Source: Hymenochaete sp. R1 (lineage: Eukaryota; Basidiomycota; Agaricomycetes; Hymenochaetales; Hymenochaetaceae). From it: a stretch of DNA of 64,000 bases. The stretch covers positions 62,001 through 126,000 of the forward strand of contig JAFREE010000042.1 of NCBI GenBank assembly GCA_019400425.1, written 5' to 3'. This document shows positions 25,039-37,032 of the stretch, piece after piece (the stretch's first letter is position 1; each line of letters starts with the position of its first letter). Made by a program: the position numbers and the translations under genes. Below the pieces are notes generated by a model. It was given only the letters and a program-made list of their open reading frames with translations. It did no database searches and had not been told where the DNA came from.

Positions 25039-28000
25039 ATGAGTGGGCCAGAGGCATGCTGTAGTAAGCTCTGGCTATTTATTTATTTATATTTCTAACA
25101 TGTCTGTTTTCTGGAAATAATATAAACGATTCGGTTGATTGGCTAGGGACTTCAGACCTGGAAGAGTCGTATGTCCCTTTTAAGACCGACCCGATTGCTG
25201 GAATCATCGTTTGGAGTATAGTGAGTTGCTGAGACCCCACTCCATCGAATAGAGAAAAAAAGTAACTTATTGTTCAAGATCAGTGTCGTACTGGGGTTTT
25301 ACGCCGCCCTCCGCCTTTCCATTGCCCGAAATCGACGCGAAAACAGACAGCCCTGGAAGCACACTCTTGAATCAGTCATCGCAGGCGTACTTTCGCCCTT
25401 GGGCTGTTGGTCATGTCTTCGTGAGTCCTTTCGTTTAGTTTCGCAAATTAACGAGGTGATTCAATACGAGATCAGTCCTCAATGCACGATTCTACCTCCC
25501 CACTACCAAGGGCTTGCTCTACTTGGAACTTCAGCCGGTGTTCATAATACTTTCGCTCGTCATTCCGCTTTGTATATTCGTGTTTTCATTCCTTGCGAAA
25601 ATGAGTACATCCTCGAAGGACTTTATGTGTCCAACAACCTTGATGGTTCAAGGAGGTTGTGGATTGATGATCGGCCTAGCAGGTGAGTCCGAACATATAA
25701 ACTAGGCTCAAGAAAGTATATATTGATTCAAATAACATGAAATTTTTTGTGCATATAGTCGGGTTCATGCCTGTAAGCCCGACTTCTCTACCGTGCCCTC
25801 CGTAGTTCAGCAGCCTCAATCTCTCTTTAGGTGCTTCTGTACTCCTCCGTTCCCCGTCTCGACGTAATCTTCCATCCTCTCTGCACCGCCCTCTCAATCC
25901 TCCTCGACACCTCCGCTTCCGTTCTCTTCTTTCTTTTATCCTCCCACATCGAAACGAAATCCGCGTCTTCTCATTCCTCTCGTTTTGACCAACTCATAAA
26001 GTTTGGCGCCTCGCTCGTTTATGGGTGCGCTATTTGCGGATCAAATATCGTCTTTCGCTCAGGATTGCGGTTCGTCGTTAATGATGGACCTTCACTCCCT
26101 GCGAAAGACGTCACTCAGAAGCAGTGGAACACTTTGACATTAGGTTAGCATCAAACTTGTGCGAGACTATGTTCTTTAACCTAAATGATATGCATGCAGG
26201 AGTTCCTGCAGCGATCTCTTTCGGCACGCTAGCCATATGTGTCATTTTGTCTATTACATCGACGAACGATCATATCCAATATGCATGTGTGCAACAACGC
26301 GTCGTTCTGGTCAACATCGCCCTCTCAGATGATGGTCGTGTCCTGGTGAACGAGGACGGTTCACTTCCCGCCAAGGAAGTAGACATGGATAGTCTACCGG
26401 TAAGACCGTTCTCTACACTCTTCGCATGTATACACTCAATAAACAAACGTTCCTTCCAATAGGAATCACTGGAAGAATGCGACATCCGAGGGAACACTTT
26501 CCATTGGCTCTTCTCCCTCTCCCGTAATTGGTCCTCCCTTTCTTCTTTTCTTCCGGAACTCTCGAGGATTGGAGCACTTCATAATTGTACTCTCCAATGC
26601 GAATGCATCGGTGCGGGACGGATGACGGGGTTTCGCCGTGTACGTGCTCGTGCGCTTCATCGATACAAGTTCCTGTTTTCGCGATTCTCTAAATCGGGGT
26701 CTGAGCTTGATTCGGGAGGACGGATGGGGTGTGAAAGCATATCAATGCAATTATTGCGACTTCGCCTCCTCTCTGCTATCGCTGGCCTAGCAATGCACCT
26801 TGACGTACCTCTCGAGGCGTTAGGTGAGTTACACAACAAGGCGTTGCGGATTGGGACGCCGGGCTCTGAGAATATGCTCAACCTTGCGGAATTCCTGGAG
26901 TTGTCGGACAGGGGATTAGAAGATGTAGAGAAGGCGGAGATTGGCCCGGGGCGAGGGAGTTTATATGGGAGCTCGAGTCGAGTAGGAAATGGCATCGTCT
27001 TGCTCTTCGTTCGACGGCTCCCAAAGCACCAATCTCAGCCTCCCTCTAAGATGCTGTTGCGTTTTCCCGGGCACAAGCTTTGCGGTACAATGGCAAGGAG
27101 TCTAGGCGTCGATGTGACCAAATTTGAGCGGGTCTTGAGTGAATGCAGTGACCAAGTGCTGCGCACTTCGCGGTCCCTTCTTACTCCGGGACGGGTCTAC
27201 GTGTCGTTGTTCCTCGAGAGAGCATCTACGAAAGCGGAGGGAAAGGATTTTATGGATGTGCTCGTATACGATTTTGCACAACACCAGGTACATCCATATA
27301 ACATATAACAAAGAGCCTCGTTAACGATATTCCATGAACAGATCCCATCACACCCAATCAACATCCCCTCTCTCACTAGCGACATGTCCGACTGGCTATC
27401 CGACATGTCGGGCCACACTGCTTCGGACTTCATCGACATCTGTAAGGCAGAGCTGAAATGGGAAGGTTCGGACAGTATCAACGAACACACTCGCGACCCT
27501 TTACACGAACTTAAGCAGGCTTTATGTATCGCGCTTGAGCGACTTTTCGCTGATGTTTCGTTTTTGGGACGGGAGACGCTTGAACGGGCGGTACTTGAGC
27601 CGAGCATTTGGGAGATGCCTGCGAGTGGGTTGGTGAATGAGGATGAACATACAGGAGAGTTACGATCGCAGGCATCTCATATGATTGTCTTCCGAACGTC
27701 GGTGACGACTTATGAAGGTCCTTCTGGAAGTCTTTCTATACCTGAATCTACAACCGGAGAATCGATGCCATCTATATTTACATTTGTCCCCTCTCCGCTT
27801 TTCTATATCCTGAACCGGGAAGCTGTTCCTCATGCGTCACCCGATACCGTGCAGTTCGACCTCGAACAACTTTTCAGTTTGGGAAGTGCAAGGGCACGGA
27901 GTCCAGACCAACACGAGAGTGCTTTTTCACTTATCCCTAGCCAGACATTGACAAGTCACTCGATTCCTCACTTAGAATCAGCCCCCGAACAGGAACACGA

Positions 28001-28643
28001 AGCGGAGGATCAAGGAACACCGAAAACTCAATTTAGGAGCACACGAAATGCACTCGTATCATCCTTCAGCATCGACACGCTTAGTGATGAAGGCGAAGTA
28101 CGCCCAACAATCCGAGAACGTCTGCAAGCTCTACTCCTTCGCGCCGCCAACAACCTTGCCCACTTTCGTGAGTGCTTATGGACGTCTGTTCGGCGTTGTC
28201 GAGTCCTTTCACCCGGTCAAAACGATGAAGGAGACGTGGATTTAGAGACGGGAGCGCAGACGCACGTCCTCTCCCACCAGACTTCGTTCTCCACTTCCTC
28301 CTCCAGCACGAACGCGACAGCAACAGGGACGACGACCACGGTAGCACCTACCATCGCCTCCACCCTCATGCACCCCCTCTCTCTCCAGGGTATCAAAACC
28401 AAACTGCACGGGCTCACCAAAGGCGCAAATAGGGAACGCGAACAATGCGATGACGAGGTTAACCGAATTGGTGACATTGGCGCTCGAAGAAAGAGGTTTA
28501 ATGCTGATGAAGACGGTGAAGGCCTCGAGTCGGCGTGGTTTGATGATGAGCGGGAAGGTGCGGGGATTAAACTAAGACGGAGTTTATCGATGACGCTGTC
28601 TTTGCCGATGAGCATGGCGTCTTTGGGGAAAGGGAAGGTTTGA
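25039..28643 (+). CDS. Fungal MHYT-type membrane signalling protein with lost Met-His motifs
   Basis: Resembles the large fungal proteins with an N-terminal seven-helix MHYT sensor region and a conserved cytosolic half. Exons 25039-25063, 25147-25220, 25279-25420, 25476-25682, 25759-25772, 25831-26143, 26200-26399, 26463-27287 and 27342-28643 give 1033 residues. Hydrophobic helices include IAGIIVWSIISVVLGFYAAL, FIILSLVIPLCIFVFSFLA and CTALSILLDTSASVLFFLL. The cytosolic half has family-like blocks VLVNIALSDDGRVLVNEDGSLPAKEV, FHWLFSLSRNWSSL, GIVLLFVRRL and the C-terminal LLTPGRVYVSLFLERAS. In each place where the family has Met-His-Tyr/Phe I see other residues (GCWSCLLLN, GCAICGSNIVF). The last 350 residues are disordered. 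The first exon is uncertain; the function is inferred only from this resemblance. Confidence 0.68.
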
Positions 28644-29034
28644 GTTGGGCATTCGTTGCAGTTGTGCTCGTTTTGTAGTTGCGTTTCTTTTTCTCCTTTT
28701 TTTCTTATCATAAATATGCATGTAGAGAAGAGTTTAGATTTCTTTTTTTCCCTTCTTGTTGGAATTCGATGGTGGTAATGAATGGTAGGGAGTCTACTAG
28801 AAATCGCAATGTTTCTGGAAAAGGCGCGTAAGGAATGTAATGTGAAAGAAGACAAGGGTCAAAGAAGTCTCATTGCACAATGGCGCTGGCGCTGTCTCAT
28901 GTATAGTACCGTAAGCTTAGTAAAATGCAAACATGCCACACTAAATTGTTCCAGCTCGGGAAGCGACATCATGAAGTTCCACAATGCATACGAAGGGGGA
29001 ATAGACCCGGATACATCTCGACATACATCAGCAA
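28644..29034. other. Convergent intergenic region MHYT-type gene / CTNNBL1
   Basis: 391 bp between two stop codons, T-rich near 28680-28760; presumably 3' untranslated regions. Nothing else seen. Confidence 0.5.
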
Positions 29035-31439
29035 CTAACACCCCTGGAGGTATTCGATGAGCCCGGAAAGAATCTCCTTTTGCGGTGGTGAAGCATCCTC
29101 GGCTTGCTCAGAGGCAGACTCATCTTCGTCAACGTTATCACGGAAGACTTTGAGGACCGCTACGACGTCCAAAAGCGACTGATCCCTGCGTTTGAGCATC
29201 TGCTGAGCATGATTTCGAGCCTGAATATTTGCCGAAAAAATAATAATGTAAGCAGAGCAAAGGTAGAATTAAAAAACGATACGCACCCCGTCATCTTCCA
29301 TACAAACCCACGCCAGGATGTAATCGACGACCTGAAGAATGTACAGCCCACCATCCAACCGTCGCAGGTACCACCTATCTTCTTCAACCGCCCCGATCGC
29401 TTCCCCGTTCTCCCTCATTTCCTCTTTTTCCTTCTCAATATCCCTCTCGACGACTTTTAACCTCGCCCGGGCACCTTCCCGGATATCAAGCAGCCGATCA
29501 ACCTTTTCGTAGTTGGCCTCAACAAATTTCGCGAGGAGGCGCATGCGCGGTGTGGAGTCAGAGGGGAGGTTCGTAAAGAGGGAGGAGAGAGCACCGAGGA
29601 TGTGGCCGGTCGAGTCGGAAATTGCGGAGGAGGGGTTCGATTTACCTTTCTTCGATCCCTGTTTAATATCAAATTAGTTTTTAATGCTGACATACGGCAA
29701 AAAAGAGGGGGAATCACCTTGCCCATGAAGGCAGAGAAAAGTGTCTTCAGCCCGAGTGCGTCAACAAACGTTTCGCAGCAGGCTGTTCCTGCTGGACCTG
29801 ACATTGCAAAATCAAGTATTTTGATACACTGTTGCATCGAATCCTTTTTATCCCTGATGGAGGATGAGCATTGTCAGGTGATTCACGTTGGTGTTTTACT
29901 CACTTGAGCATCAGAACCATAAGATCAATACCTTCTGCTTCAAGGAACAACTTCTTGATCTCTGGCTCTGAAAGCGCAGCACATAATGTATCAAATACAT
30001 TCTCCATGAATTCTTCCTCGTCAGCATCCACAGGATTTCGCTTCCTGAATTGCTAGGGGGCGTGATTAGGCGGTAATCATTCGTCTAAGTCAGATAGTAC
30101 TTACAGAAAGAATTTTGAGTGCTGCCTCTACCCCATCGATCTTGCCAAATGCCAGTCTGTTTAGCCGATTGTCCAAGAGAATGGAAAGAATTTCAGCAGC
30201 GTAGACACGATTGCCATCATGAGTTTTCGCTTCTATCCGCTTTAATAACCATGGGAGGATGCTGGTTTTCGAGACCAAATTTTGTCCCAACTCTGGATTG
30301 ATACTAAGGATACTCTCGAAAATCCCTTGTATAGCGTCAATACTGTATTTTGAGAAGCCGTTTCCAAAGTAGACATACCCAGTATATCAAATACGCCCTG
30401 CCTATCTGCTTCTTCAGCCTCGTTAAGTCGGGGTAAGTTGTCAACAAGCAGTTCCAGAATAGAAAGTTGCAGCTACGAACATATTCAGGAAGGGTGATCC
30501 CAGATATAAGCTGGGTTTACTTACCAGACTATCCACAAGAGACCGTATCGCCTCTTCCCTACTCACACCTTCATCTTCCTCCTCGTCGTTGTCAGCACCA
30601 GCCTCCTCGTCAATCAACTCGTTGATGAGTTGGACAATGTCAATCACAATATCAGCGTTCTCGTGGCTCATAAGTCCGATGAGCTTTTCGATGCAGCCAG
30701 ATTTTATGAGTTCTGGATAAGCCAACCCAGGAGCTTGTGACAAGGGTAGTAAGGACTTGATGGCATTGTCAAGGTCCGCCTCAGAGTCGATGAACCTAGA
30801 CTTTGTTGAGTAAGTGCAGTCTTGAGTATGGCTCTGATTGCTTACTTTGTTGGGTCGTTCGGGTACTTTGATCGTTGATTCTGATTCTTGTCTGCAGCTC
30901 GTTCAAATCGCAGTAACATTCGTCGTATCCTTGCAATATTTAAGCCTTCGTTCTAGCGACATCTACGCTTAGCACTGTTAGACAAGCCAGTCCCACAACA
31001 TTGACACTTACGTCGTCGTCCAACGTGCCTTCCCCACCCGATTTCTCAAAAATATTTAAAATGGTCTTCTGCTCGTCGGTGAGACCACCACCAAAGAAAC
31101 GACCTTCGCCGTCTTCCTCTGTAAAGTAGTCCGCGTCATTACCTGGCGCAAAGTCTTCTGTCCTTTCGGCAGCTTCTTCCTCCTCTTCCTCCTCGTCACG
31201 GACGTATGCTCGTGCCTTGCCCTTATTGGATGCTCCATTAGTCTGCGGTGCGGCTTGCTCCGCAGAAGCAGATGAAGCAGCTTCGTTGACTTTCATGCGT
31301 TTAAGCATCTCCGGGGTAGGAGCCTCTGGCATACGCCTTTTATTCCCTCCCGTTGGGAGTTTCGGCGCCTTGAAATAAAATGAGAAATATTCTCGGAAAA
31401 GTATAAGTAGCGTACTTTGAATAGCTTGTCAATATCCAT
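29035..31439 (-). CDS. CTNNBL1: Beta-catenin-like protein 1 (spliceosome-associated ARM-repeat protein)
   Basis: ARM-repeat protein of the PRP19/CDC5L-associated spliceosome machinery in the nucleus. The start MDIDKLFK at 31439 is a 24-nt exon (31416-31439) and about eight further exons follow to the stop at 29035-29037. Visible landmarks in order: a Lys/Arg patch GGNKRRM, an acidic Glu run (EEEEEEEAAERTEDF), DEQKTILNIFEKS, the ARM region FIDSEADLDNAIKSLLPL and IEKLIGLMSHENADIVIDIV, LVDNLPRLNEAEEADRQG, GIFESILSINPEL, RKRNPVDADEEEFMENVFD, CCETFVDALGLKTLFSAFMGK and the C-terminal DGGLYILQVVDYILAWVC. Length is about 560 residues, as in animals. Head-to-head with the RBM42-like gene across 252 bp. 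Confidence 0.92.
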
Positions 31440-31691
31440 CTTGGCGTTAAAGTGCGCTTGGTAACGAGCCAAGAATTACCAGTCTAAGGACACGGGCAAG
31501 AGCTTCAAGTTCAAGTTCACCTCAAGCCGCAGCCGCAGTGAGTTCAGCCATGAAATGTCAACGTGTCGATCAACCTAAAAGAAGTAATTCGGCAGTGGCG
31601 GGTCTCCTCACTCACATCCCGGGCGGCAAACCCCTTGTCCTCTCGCTTTCACCATCATCATCGTTGTCTGCTGATTCGACGACTCTCTACA

Positions 31692-32529
31692 ATGAGCAAC
31701 CCATACTCAGCTTCCAACTCTTATCAAACATACCAACAGCAACAGCAATCCTCATCGTCAAGCAACAACCCGTATCATCAGCCGTACAATGGGCCTCAAT
31801 ACCCTCTCCCCGTCGCCCAGAGTTCATCCTCTCACCATGCCCCAACGCCCGCTAATGCTTATGAATACGACGTCGGCATTCTCGCTCAACAGAGTGTCTA
31901 CGTCCCTGGTGCCATGATTGATAAGCGCGGTGGTGCAGGAGGCAAGGTTGCTAAAGGTGGAAAGCGCGCAACTGTGCTGCGGAAGGGAGGTGGACAAGTA
32001 TGGGAAGACCAGACTCTACTCGAATGGGACCCTAGTGAGTTCTGATTCTAAATGTATGACGCTCGAACTCAAAAGTGGGACTGTGTAGAGTGGTTCAGGC
32101 TCTTTGTTGGCGATCTGAGTAACGATGTTTCAGACGACGTGCTTACCAGTGCATTTAACAAGTACTCAACCTTCATGAGGGCACGAGTCATCCGTGATAG
32201 GCTTAGTCAAAAGGTGCGCATCACTGCGTCTGTCTCTCACACTTCAAGTTTTAAAAAACTTTCACCATTAGGCAAAGTACGGGTTTGTTGCTTTCTCCGA
32301 TCCAGAAGACTTTCTAAAAGCATGGAAAGAAATGGATGGTGAGTTTTACTCCCTTCTTCTGTTTGTGGTTATGTGCGTTTCTTTACCAATGCTGTTACTA
32401 GGCAAGTACGTAGGCAATCGCCCCGTTAAAATTAAGAGAGCCGATGACAACATTCGCCCGGTTGAGATCGGGCATAGGAAAGCGAAGATACTTGAGAAGG
32501 ACCTCAAGAAGAGGCACAAGCCTTACTGA
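31692..32529 (+). CDS. RBM42: RBM42-like RNA-binding protein (single RRM)
   Basis: RNA-recognition-motif protein of the RBM42 family, linked in animals to splicing and mRNA control. Exons 31692-32034, 32089-32213, 32272-32338 and 32402-32529 give 220 residues. The N-terminal 60 residues are Ser/Gln/Tyr-rich and likely disordered. The family bridge GGGQVWEDQTLLEWDPKWF leads into the RRM: RNP2 is RLFVGDL, and RNP1 is the KYGFVAFS stretch, completed only after removing the intron at 32214-32271. The tail after the RRM (KYVGNRPVKIKRADDNIRP) is basic and ends HKPY. The ATG at 31692 is preferred to an in-frame upstream GTG at 31563. Confidence 0.92.
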
Positions 32530-32900
32530 TCGCTCTCTAAGATCACGTACGTGGCTGGCATTTAGAGAAGTTGGACGTCTCACAGCCCTTTTGCTTTTGC
32601 TTTCTCCATGCGTTTCGTGGTATCGGGACTTTCGGAGACTTCGGTCAGTGTTTCTGTCGGTTCATTTGCGGACGTGATTTGCTGCTCTGTCTTTTAGACT
32701 GAATAATCTTATAATGTATGATCTTGATCGATGCAAAGGCGTGACCCTGTTATGAATATTGTGATGCCAGAGCTAACGTCAAGCATACAGTAAAAACATA
32801 AGACATAGCCTCATGTGTCGTTTTAAGGCATGGATACAAAAGAAGTAATACATCCTCGTGAAAAGTCTCCACACTTCCATCAACGAACTTGGAAGGCCAT
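32530..32900. other. Convergent intergenic region RBM42-like / RPL5
   Basis: 371 bp between stop codons of two convergent genes. No feature recognised beyond likely 3' untranslated sequence. Confidence 0.5.
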
Positions 32901-33905
32901 CTAGTCGTCGTCTTCCTCCATCTCTTCGCCGTCGGCTTTGCCCTCCTCGAAGGCAGCAATCTTCGTAGCAATGCGCTCCCTGCGTTGTGCAAGCGTAAGA
33001 CGATGTGTCTTGTATTTGAGTGTCTCCGCCTTCCAGTCCTTCTCCTTCTCCGTCGGCTTGAATACTGGGTCCTCACGAATTGCAGCATACGCATTCGTAT
33101 AAATCTCCTCGATATCCTCCGACCCGATCCCATCAGCAAGGTACGTCGAGAACTGCTTCTTGAACCGTTCATCATCTTCCTCCTCGAGCGACTCCATGTA
33201 CTCCGCAACGTGTCCTCCAAAGATATACTTCTTGAGCGTCTCTGCGTCCAGCTCCTTCGACTCGATATCGAAGCCTGGGAATCGCTTCTCGGAGTGCGGG
33301 ATGAAGATACCACCGTCGGAAGCGCCCTTCATGGCGCCGAAAACACGGGAACCGGTCGACGTGCGTTTGAGACCGACATCGAGGAAGCACTTGAAGGGCC
33401 GGGGGGCGTCATCCTCTTCGAGAGCTTCGGTGAGGGTCATCTCGCCATCGGGTTCGGCAACACCTTCGTACTTGTCGGCAAGACCAAGCTTCGTGAGCGC
33501 ACGGCGAGCGACAAGTAAACCAGTAGCATAAGCTATATATACAAAGGAGGCGGGAGGCCGGAAGTAACGTCAACAAAAATATATTTCGTTACTGTAATGG
33601 CATAGACACGTACCTGCCGCCCAGTTCGTCAAACCATGGTTGATGCCATAACGCGGAAGTTCCTTCGACGTCGCAGACGCAAACACAAAGTCGCCCTGAA
33701 TGCGCGCATACACAATCTGCGCGATGATTTGTTTGTTCGTGAAGCGGACGACGAGACGGTACTTGGGTGCGTTGTATTTGTTCTTCGCCTGAGTGATGAG
33801 ACGTTTGCGAGCGTAGTAGTCCGTCTTGCCTTCGCGCCGCCTGCGGTATTTCACCTGAAATCGCGAGAAGTAGGCGTTTGATTTCTGATTCTTGACGAAC
33901 GGCAT
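32901..33905 (-). CDS. RPL5: 60S ribosomal protein L5 (uL18)
   Basis: Large-subunit ribosomal protein that binds 5S rRNA. Two coding exons, 33614-33905 and 32901-33532, give 307 residues, close to the eukaryotic length. N-terminus [39 protein letters not shown] spelling (first residues at 33905) is diagnostic; then [61 protein letters not shown] and the C-terminal basic helix [16 protein letters not shown]. It ends in an acidic tail EEMEEDDD that is longer than in yeast. A TATA-like ctatatag lies about 100 bp upstream (34007-34014). Confidence 0.97.
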
Positions 33906-34271
33906 TTTATTTTGAGGATGGGCAGGTCTTGAGGAGGGCGGGTGCCGTCCAGTGCTTTGAGGAATCCTGTAATTTCATGAGAGGATTCGGGAAAGTGTGG
34001 GAACAGCTATATAGCAGTCTGTTTTCACGTGACCATTACCTTATCTTATATAACACTTCCTTTCCCAGACGGAGGTGAAGCTTAAGCCAAGCTAAGCTCA
34101 ACAGCCCTTTTTACCCCACAGTTAGTATTATAACTACTTTACACGACCAACATAAACAGTAAACGAACTTTGTAATACAGTAGATTTCCTCAATCCATAG
34201 TCCGAAGACGCATATTAAAGTGTCCCTGAAGTACTGGTGTAGATGCAAAGAATTAAATACTGCATATTTTC
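33906..34271. promoter_or_regulatory. RPL5 promoter and 3' UTR of the secreted-protein gene
   Basis: 366 bp with no gene. The TATA-like palindrome ctatatag at 34007-34014 lies about 100 bp before the RPL5 start; the rest is A/T-richer sequence. Confidence 0.4.
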
Positions 34272-34865
34272 TCAATTCGAAACCATAACACTAATATTCT
34301 TGACCTCCATGATAGGGGTCAGGCCGGCACCAACAAGATAGAAATGCGCAACATTGAGCGTCGTGTTCCCCTCCTGCAACCCTTCCGGTACCGTAACAGA
34401 CTATTAACCTTCGTCAGCCACCTACTTCTCATTTACACAAAAATTGAGGTGCAGGATTGAAACCCCCATAAAACGGACACACAGTCATGTACTCACAAAG
34501 TTTTGATAAAACGGTTTGTTCGCTTCGTGCAGTTCCGGCGTGAAGTTGCCTGCGAAAAGCATTGTTCCCAAAGACGAGGATCCGCTCGATTGAGATGTAT
34601 CGTTGGGAACGGAAATCATCCCGATCGCGACGCTGATGTGTTGGAAGTTGGTCAGGCCGTCCTACAACATTGAACGGTCAGTGTGACGAAAAAACGGGGG
34701 TTGAGGTGGGACGGGGCTTACCGCTGCATCGAGCTCGATGGTAATCTCTTGAGAGGGTGAGAGGGTCGAACCTGCTGCGGGTACAGCGATGGAGACCATC
34801 TGTGAGAAGACGGCTGGGAAGAAGGCGAAGGCGACGAGAGAAGGGAGTAGTGTGTTGAACTTCAT
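34272..34865 (-). CDS. Small secreted protein of a basidiomycete family
   Basis: Predicted 145-residue extracellular protein. Three exons: start at 34865 to a donor near 34722, a central exon ending near 34498, and a last exon to the TGA at 34272-34274. A signal peptide is plain (MKFNTLLPSLVAFAFFPAVFSQ), with cleavage after FSQ likely. The mature part has a beta-rich look: PAAGSTLSPSQEITIELD, HISVAIGMISV, LGTMLFAGNFTPELHE, YQNFSVTVPEG and LNVAHFYLVGAGLTP. N-glycosylation sequons (NDT, NFT, NTT, NIS) are present and there are no Cys residues after the signal peptide, which is unusual for an effector-like protein. The layout recalls uncharacterised small secreted proteins of other Agaricomycetes; function unknown. 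Confidence 0.78.
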
Positions 34866-35976
34866 CGTACTAGCCTCTTGCAATAGCACTGTAGTTAGTT
34901 GTAAAGCAGAATCTGTTCTGGAGTACAAAGCTTTCTAATTCGGCGCGAAGGGTAGATGAAGGGCGGTAGTCGTCTTGCTGAAGGGGAAGTAGGCCTTTTT
35001 ATAATGATGAACGGGAAATGAGTCGTGCATCATCATCTGTGCAGTGCAATTTACTCTGTCAGACATGAGCCTTTGGAGCCTTGAAGCTTCCATCCAATAA
35101 AAATCTTGTGGTCATTCTCTGTCCCATCCACGGCTCTTCCCGTTCCTATATATACTGCAAACAGACATAAGGTCACCGAGCAGGAACGGAACCGCGTTCA
35201 AAAGTCAATTTAAAGGCAAGAGCTTCCGCTCCTCACTCCACAAGTAGTATACATGCCGCCTTTCGATTCGCGTCGCGAATAAGATCAGATCCCATCCAGA
35301 AGGGCATGTTTCGTGGCCTCGTCATGATCGGGTTGGGGCATTCCTTGTTCCTAACACAGGATCCGCGGGCTCAGAGAGATTGGCTGAATAGATGGCGACT
35401 CACGTGGACCTGAATCTCGCTATTAATTGATCCCAAGTTATCGGCAGCCACTAGTACTAGTACTGTACCGTAGAAGAGAAGGAACGGCGAACGGTGTTGT
35501 AGGCGTGGAGTGGGAAAATGTGAAGCTTTTGTCCACTTACCGTGCTACCTACCCACAGATGACGCGATTTGCTTCCGTTGTTTCTTGTGACAAGAAGTGG
35601 ATGTTGATCCTGATTGTGAAGTCGATTGGGGGCATGGGACCTCTTCAGCTTCAAGTGATCGGCGGCGGCGTATGTAGGACGCGAGCGACGGAAGCTTAAG
35701 CTTAAGTTCTTGTACTCGGTAATAGACGGCTTCACGGATCACGAAGTGCGAGCTCATAAAATTATTAGTCATACACTCATAGAGGACATGGTAAGCAACT
35801 TCGTTCCCATTTTACCCAGCAAACCATTCTCTGCTTTCTTCATTTCCAATGTGGCTTGTACGTCTTCTCCGTCTGTCTCACATGAAGAATACATCAAACA
35901 CAGTTACCTAAGAAAACGAACCCTCGGTTAGTATCACTCGCCCTCCTACCAGAAAGATGGCGAGATAAGATAAATA
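34866..35976. other. Intergenic: promoter of the secreted-protein gene and 3' flank of the esterase gene
   Basis: 1.1 kb without a recognised gene. Contains the TATA element above and the motif cactagtactagtactgtaccg at 35449-35470. Open frames at 35427-35735 on both strands have no homology and seem chance. Confidence 0.45.
34996..35003 (-). promoter_or_regulatory. TATA box of the small secreted protein gene
   Basis: Reads tataaaaa on the minus strand, about 130 bp upstream of the ATG at 34865. Position and sequence fit a fungal TATA element of an inducible, strongly expressed gene. Confidence 0.5.
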
Positions 35977-37032
35977 CTAACTCGGTACAACGTTCGTAAA
36001 CGTCACAAACGCGTAAAGCGGATTGGTCGGGTCACAAAGGACACCGCGAATGAAGGCTTGCGCAACGTAGTCTGCACCCATAGGAGACGTATGTGTATGA
36101 TCTACCAATTGTGACGAAAGCAGGTTAATACCCATCCTAGTCCATCATCGGAAAGGGAAGAGAGAGCTAACTCACCGACAGGATACAAAGCATTCGTCGC
36201 GTCCTCTCCTAGAGCCTCGTACTCTTCAATGACGAGGTCAAAATGGTCAACGTAAAACGCTCCGGTATCCTATACCCACAACAATTATACTCATCTCGAT
36301 CACAGCAGGAGGAAAATAGACATACGCTAGCAGCCGTCTCAGCATACCCCACGAAACGCGACGCGCTAAAGCCCACGTCATAAGGGTTATCAGGCGTCTG
36401 CGAGCTCACGATCACTTTTGCAGACTTGGCCTGGAGAGCATTGACGGCATCCTCGATATATTTGTTGAAAGTGTACACGGTCGTGCCGTTTCTGCATTTT
36501 CGAATGTGACGTTAAGAGAGAGATAGTGTAAGTATGAGACCGAGCGGCAGAAGAGATTGGGAAGAGAGCTTACACGACACAGGTAGTCGTGGTGTCGGCG
36601 CCGGCGCATACGCCCTCGTCCGTGCTCGCTCCTCCACCATCGTTGTGCCCAAACTCGATCACGACGATATCATCCGCCTCAACCACATCGATAATCGCGT
36701 CGACTGGACCAATAACCAAAATTCAAGTCTCCCGAGTCAGTAAAACCATACTACCCGAACTAAAATAAATGCGACTTACACCTTCCCTCTGTCGTGTACG
36801 TCCTCGAGCTCCGCCCCGCCACCGCATCGTTCACGACCGTCAACGCGCCGCTGCTTGTGTTTAGGTACGCCCCGACCTTAGTGCCCCAGCCGATGATAGC
36901 ATCGTTGCCGTCGTCAGCGGCCATAGTCGAATCACCGGCAAGGTACAGTGTTTGGGCAGCATTGATCGTGATTGTGAACGCGGAGAGGAGAAGGAAGGAG
37001 AGTGGAAGGACCAGGAGTAGGGATTGGTGCAT
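35977..37032 (-). CDS. Rhamnogalacturonan acetylesterase (SGNH hydrolase, CE12-like)
   Basis: Secreted plant-cell-wall enzyme that removes acetyl groups from the rhamnogalacturonan backbone of pectin. Exons start 36780-37032, 36574-36703, then from 36491 to about 36330, and two more to the TAG at 35977-35979, giving about 250 residues. Signal peptide [19 protein letters not shown] then TINA. SGNH blocks: AGDSTMA with the nucleophile Ser near residue 35, FGHNDGG (block III, Asn), and the catalytic Asp/His block [14 protein letters not shown] near the end. The short block order matches rhamnogalacturonan acetylesterase rather than lipase-type GDSL enzymes. It shares direction with the small secreted protein 1.1 kb downstream, but I see no wider cluster of wall enzymes. 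Confidence 0.88.

Noticed and set aside
32889..33518. Plus-strand open frame of 209 codons
   Set aside because: Antisense of RPL5 exon 2, whose family identity is certain.
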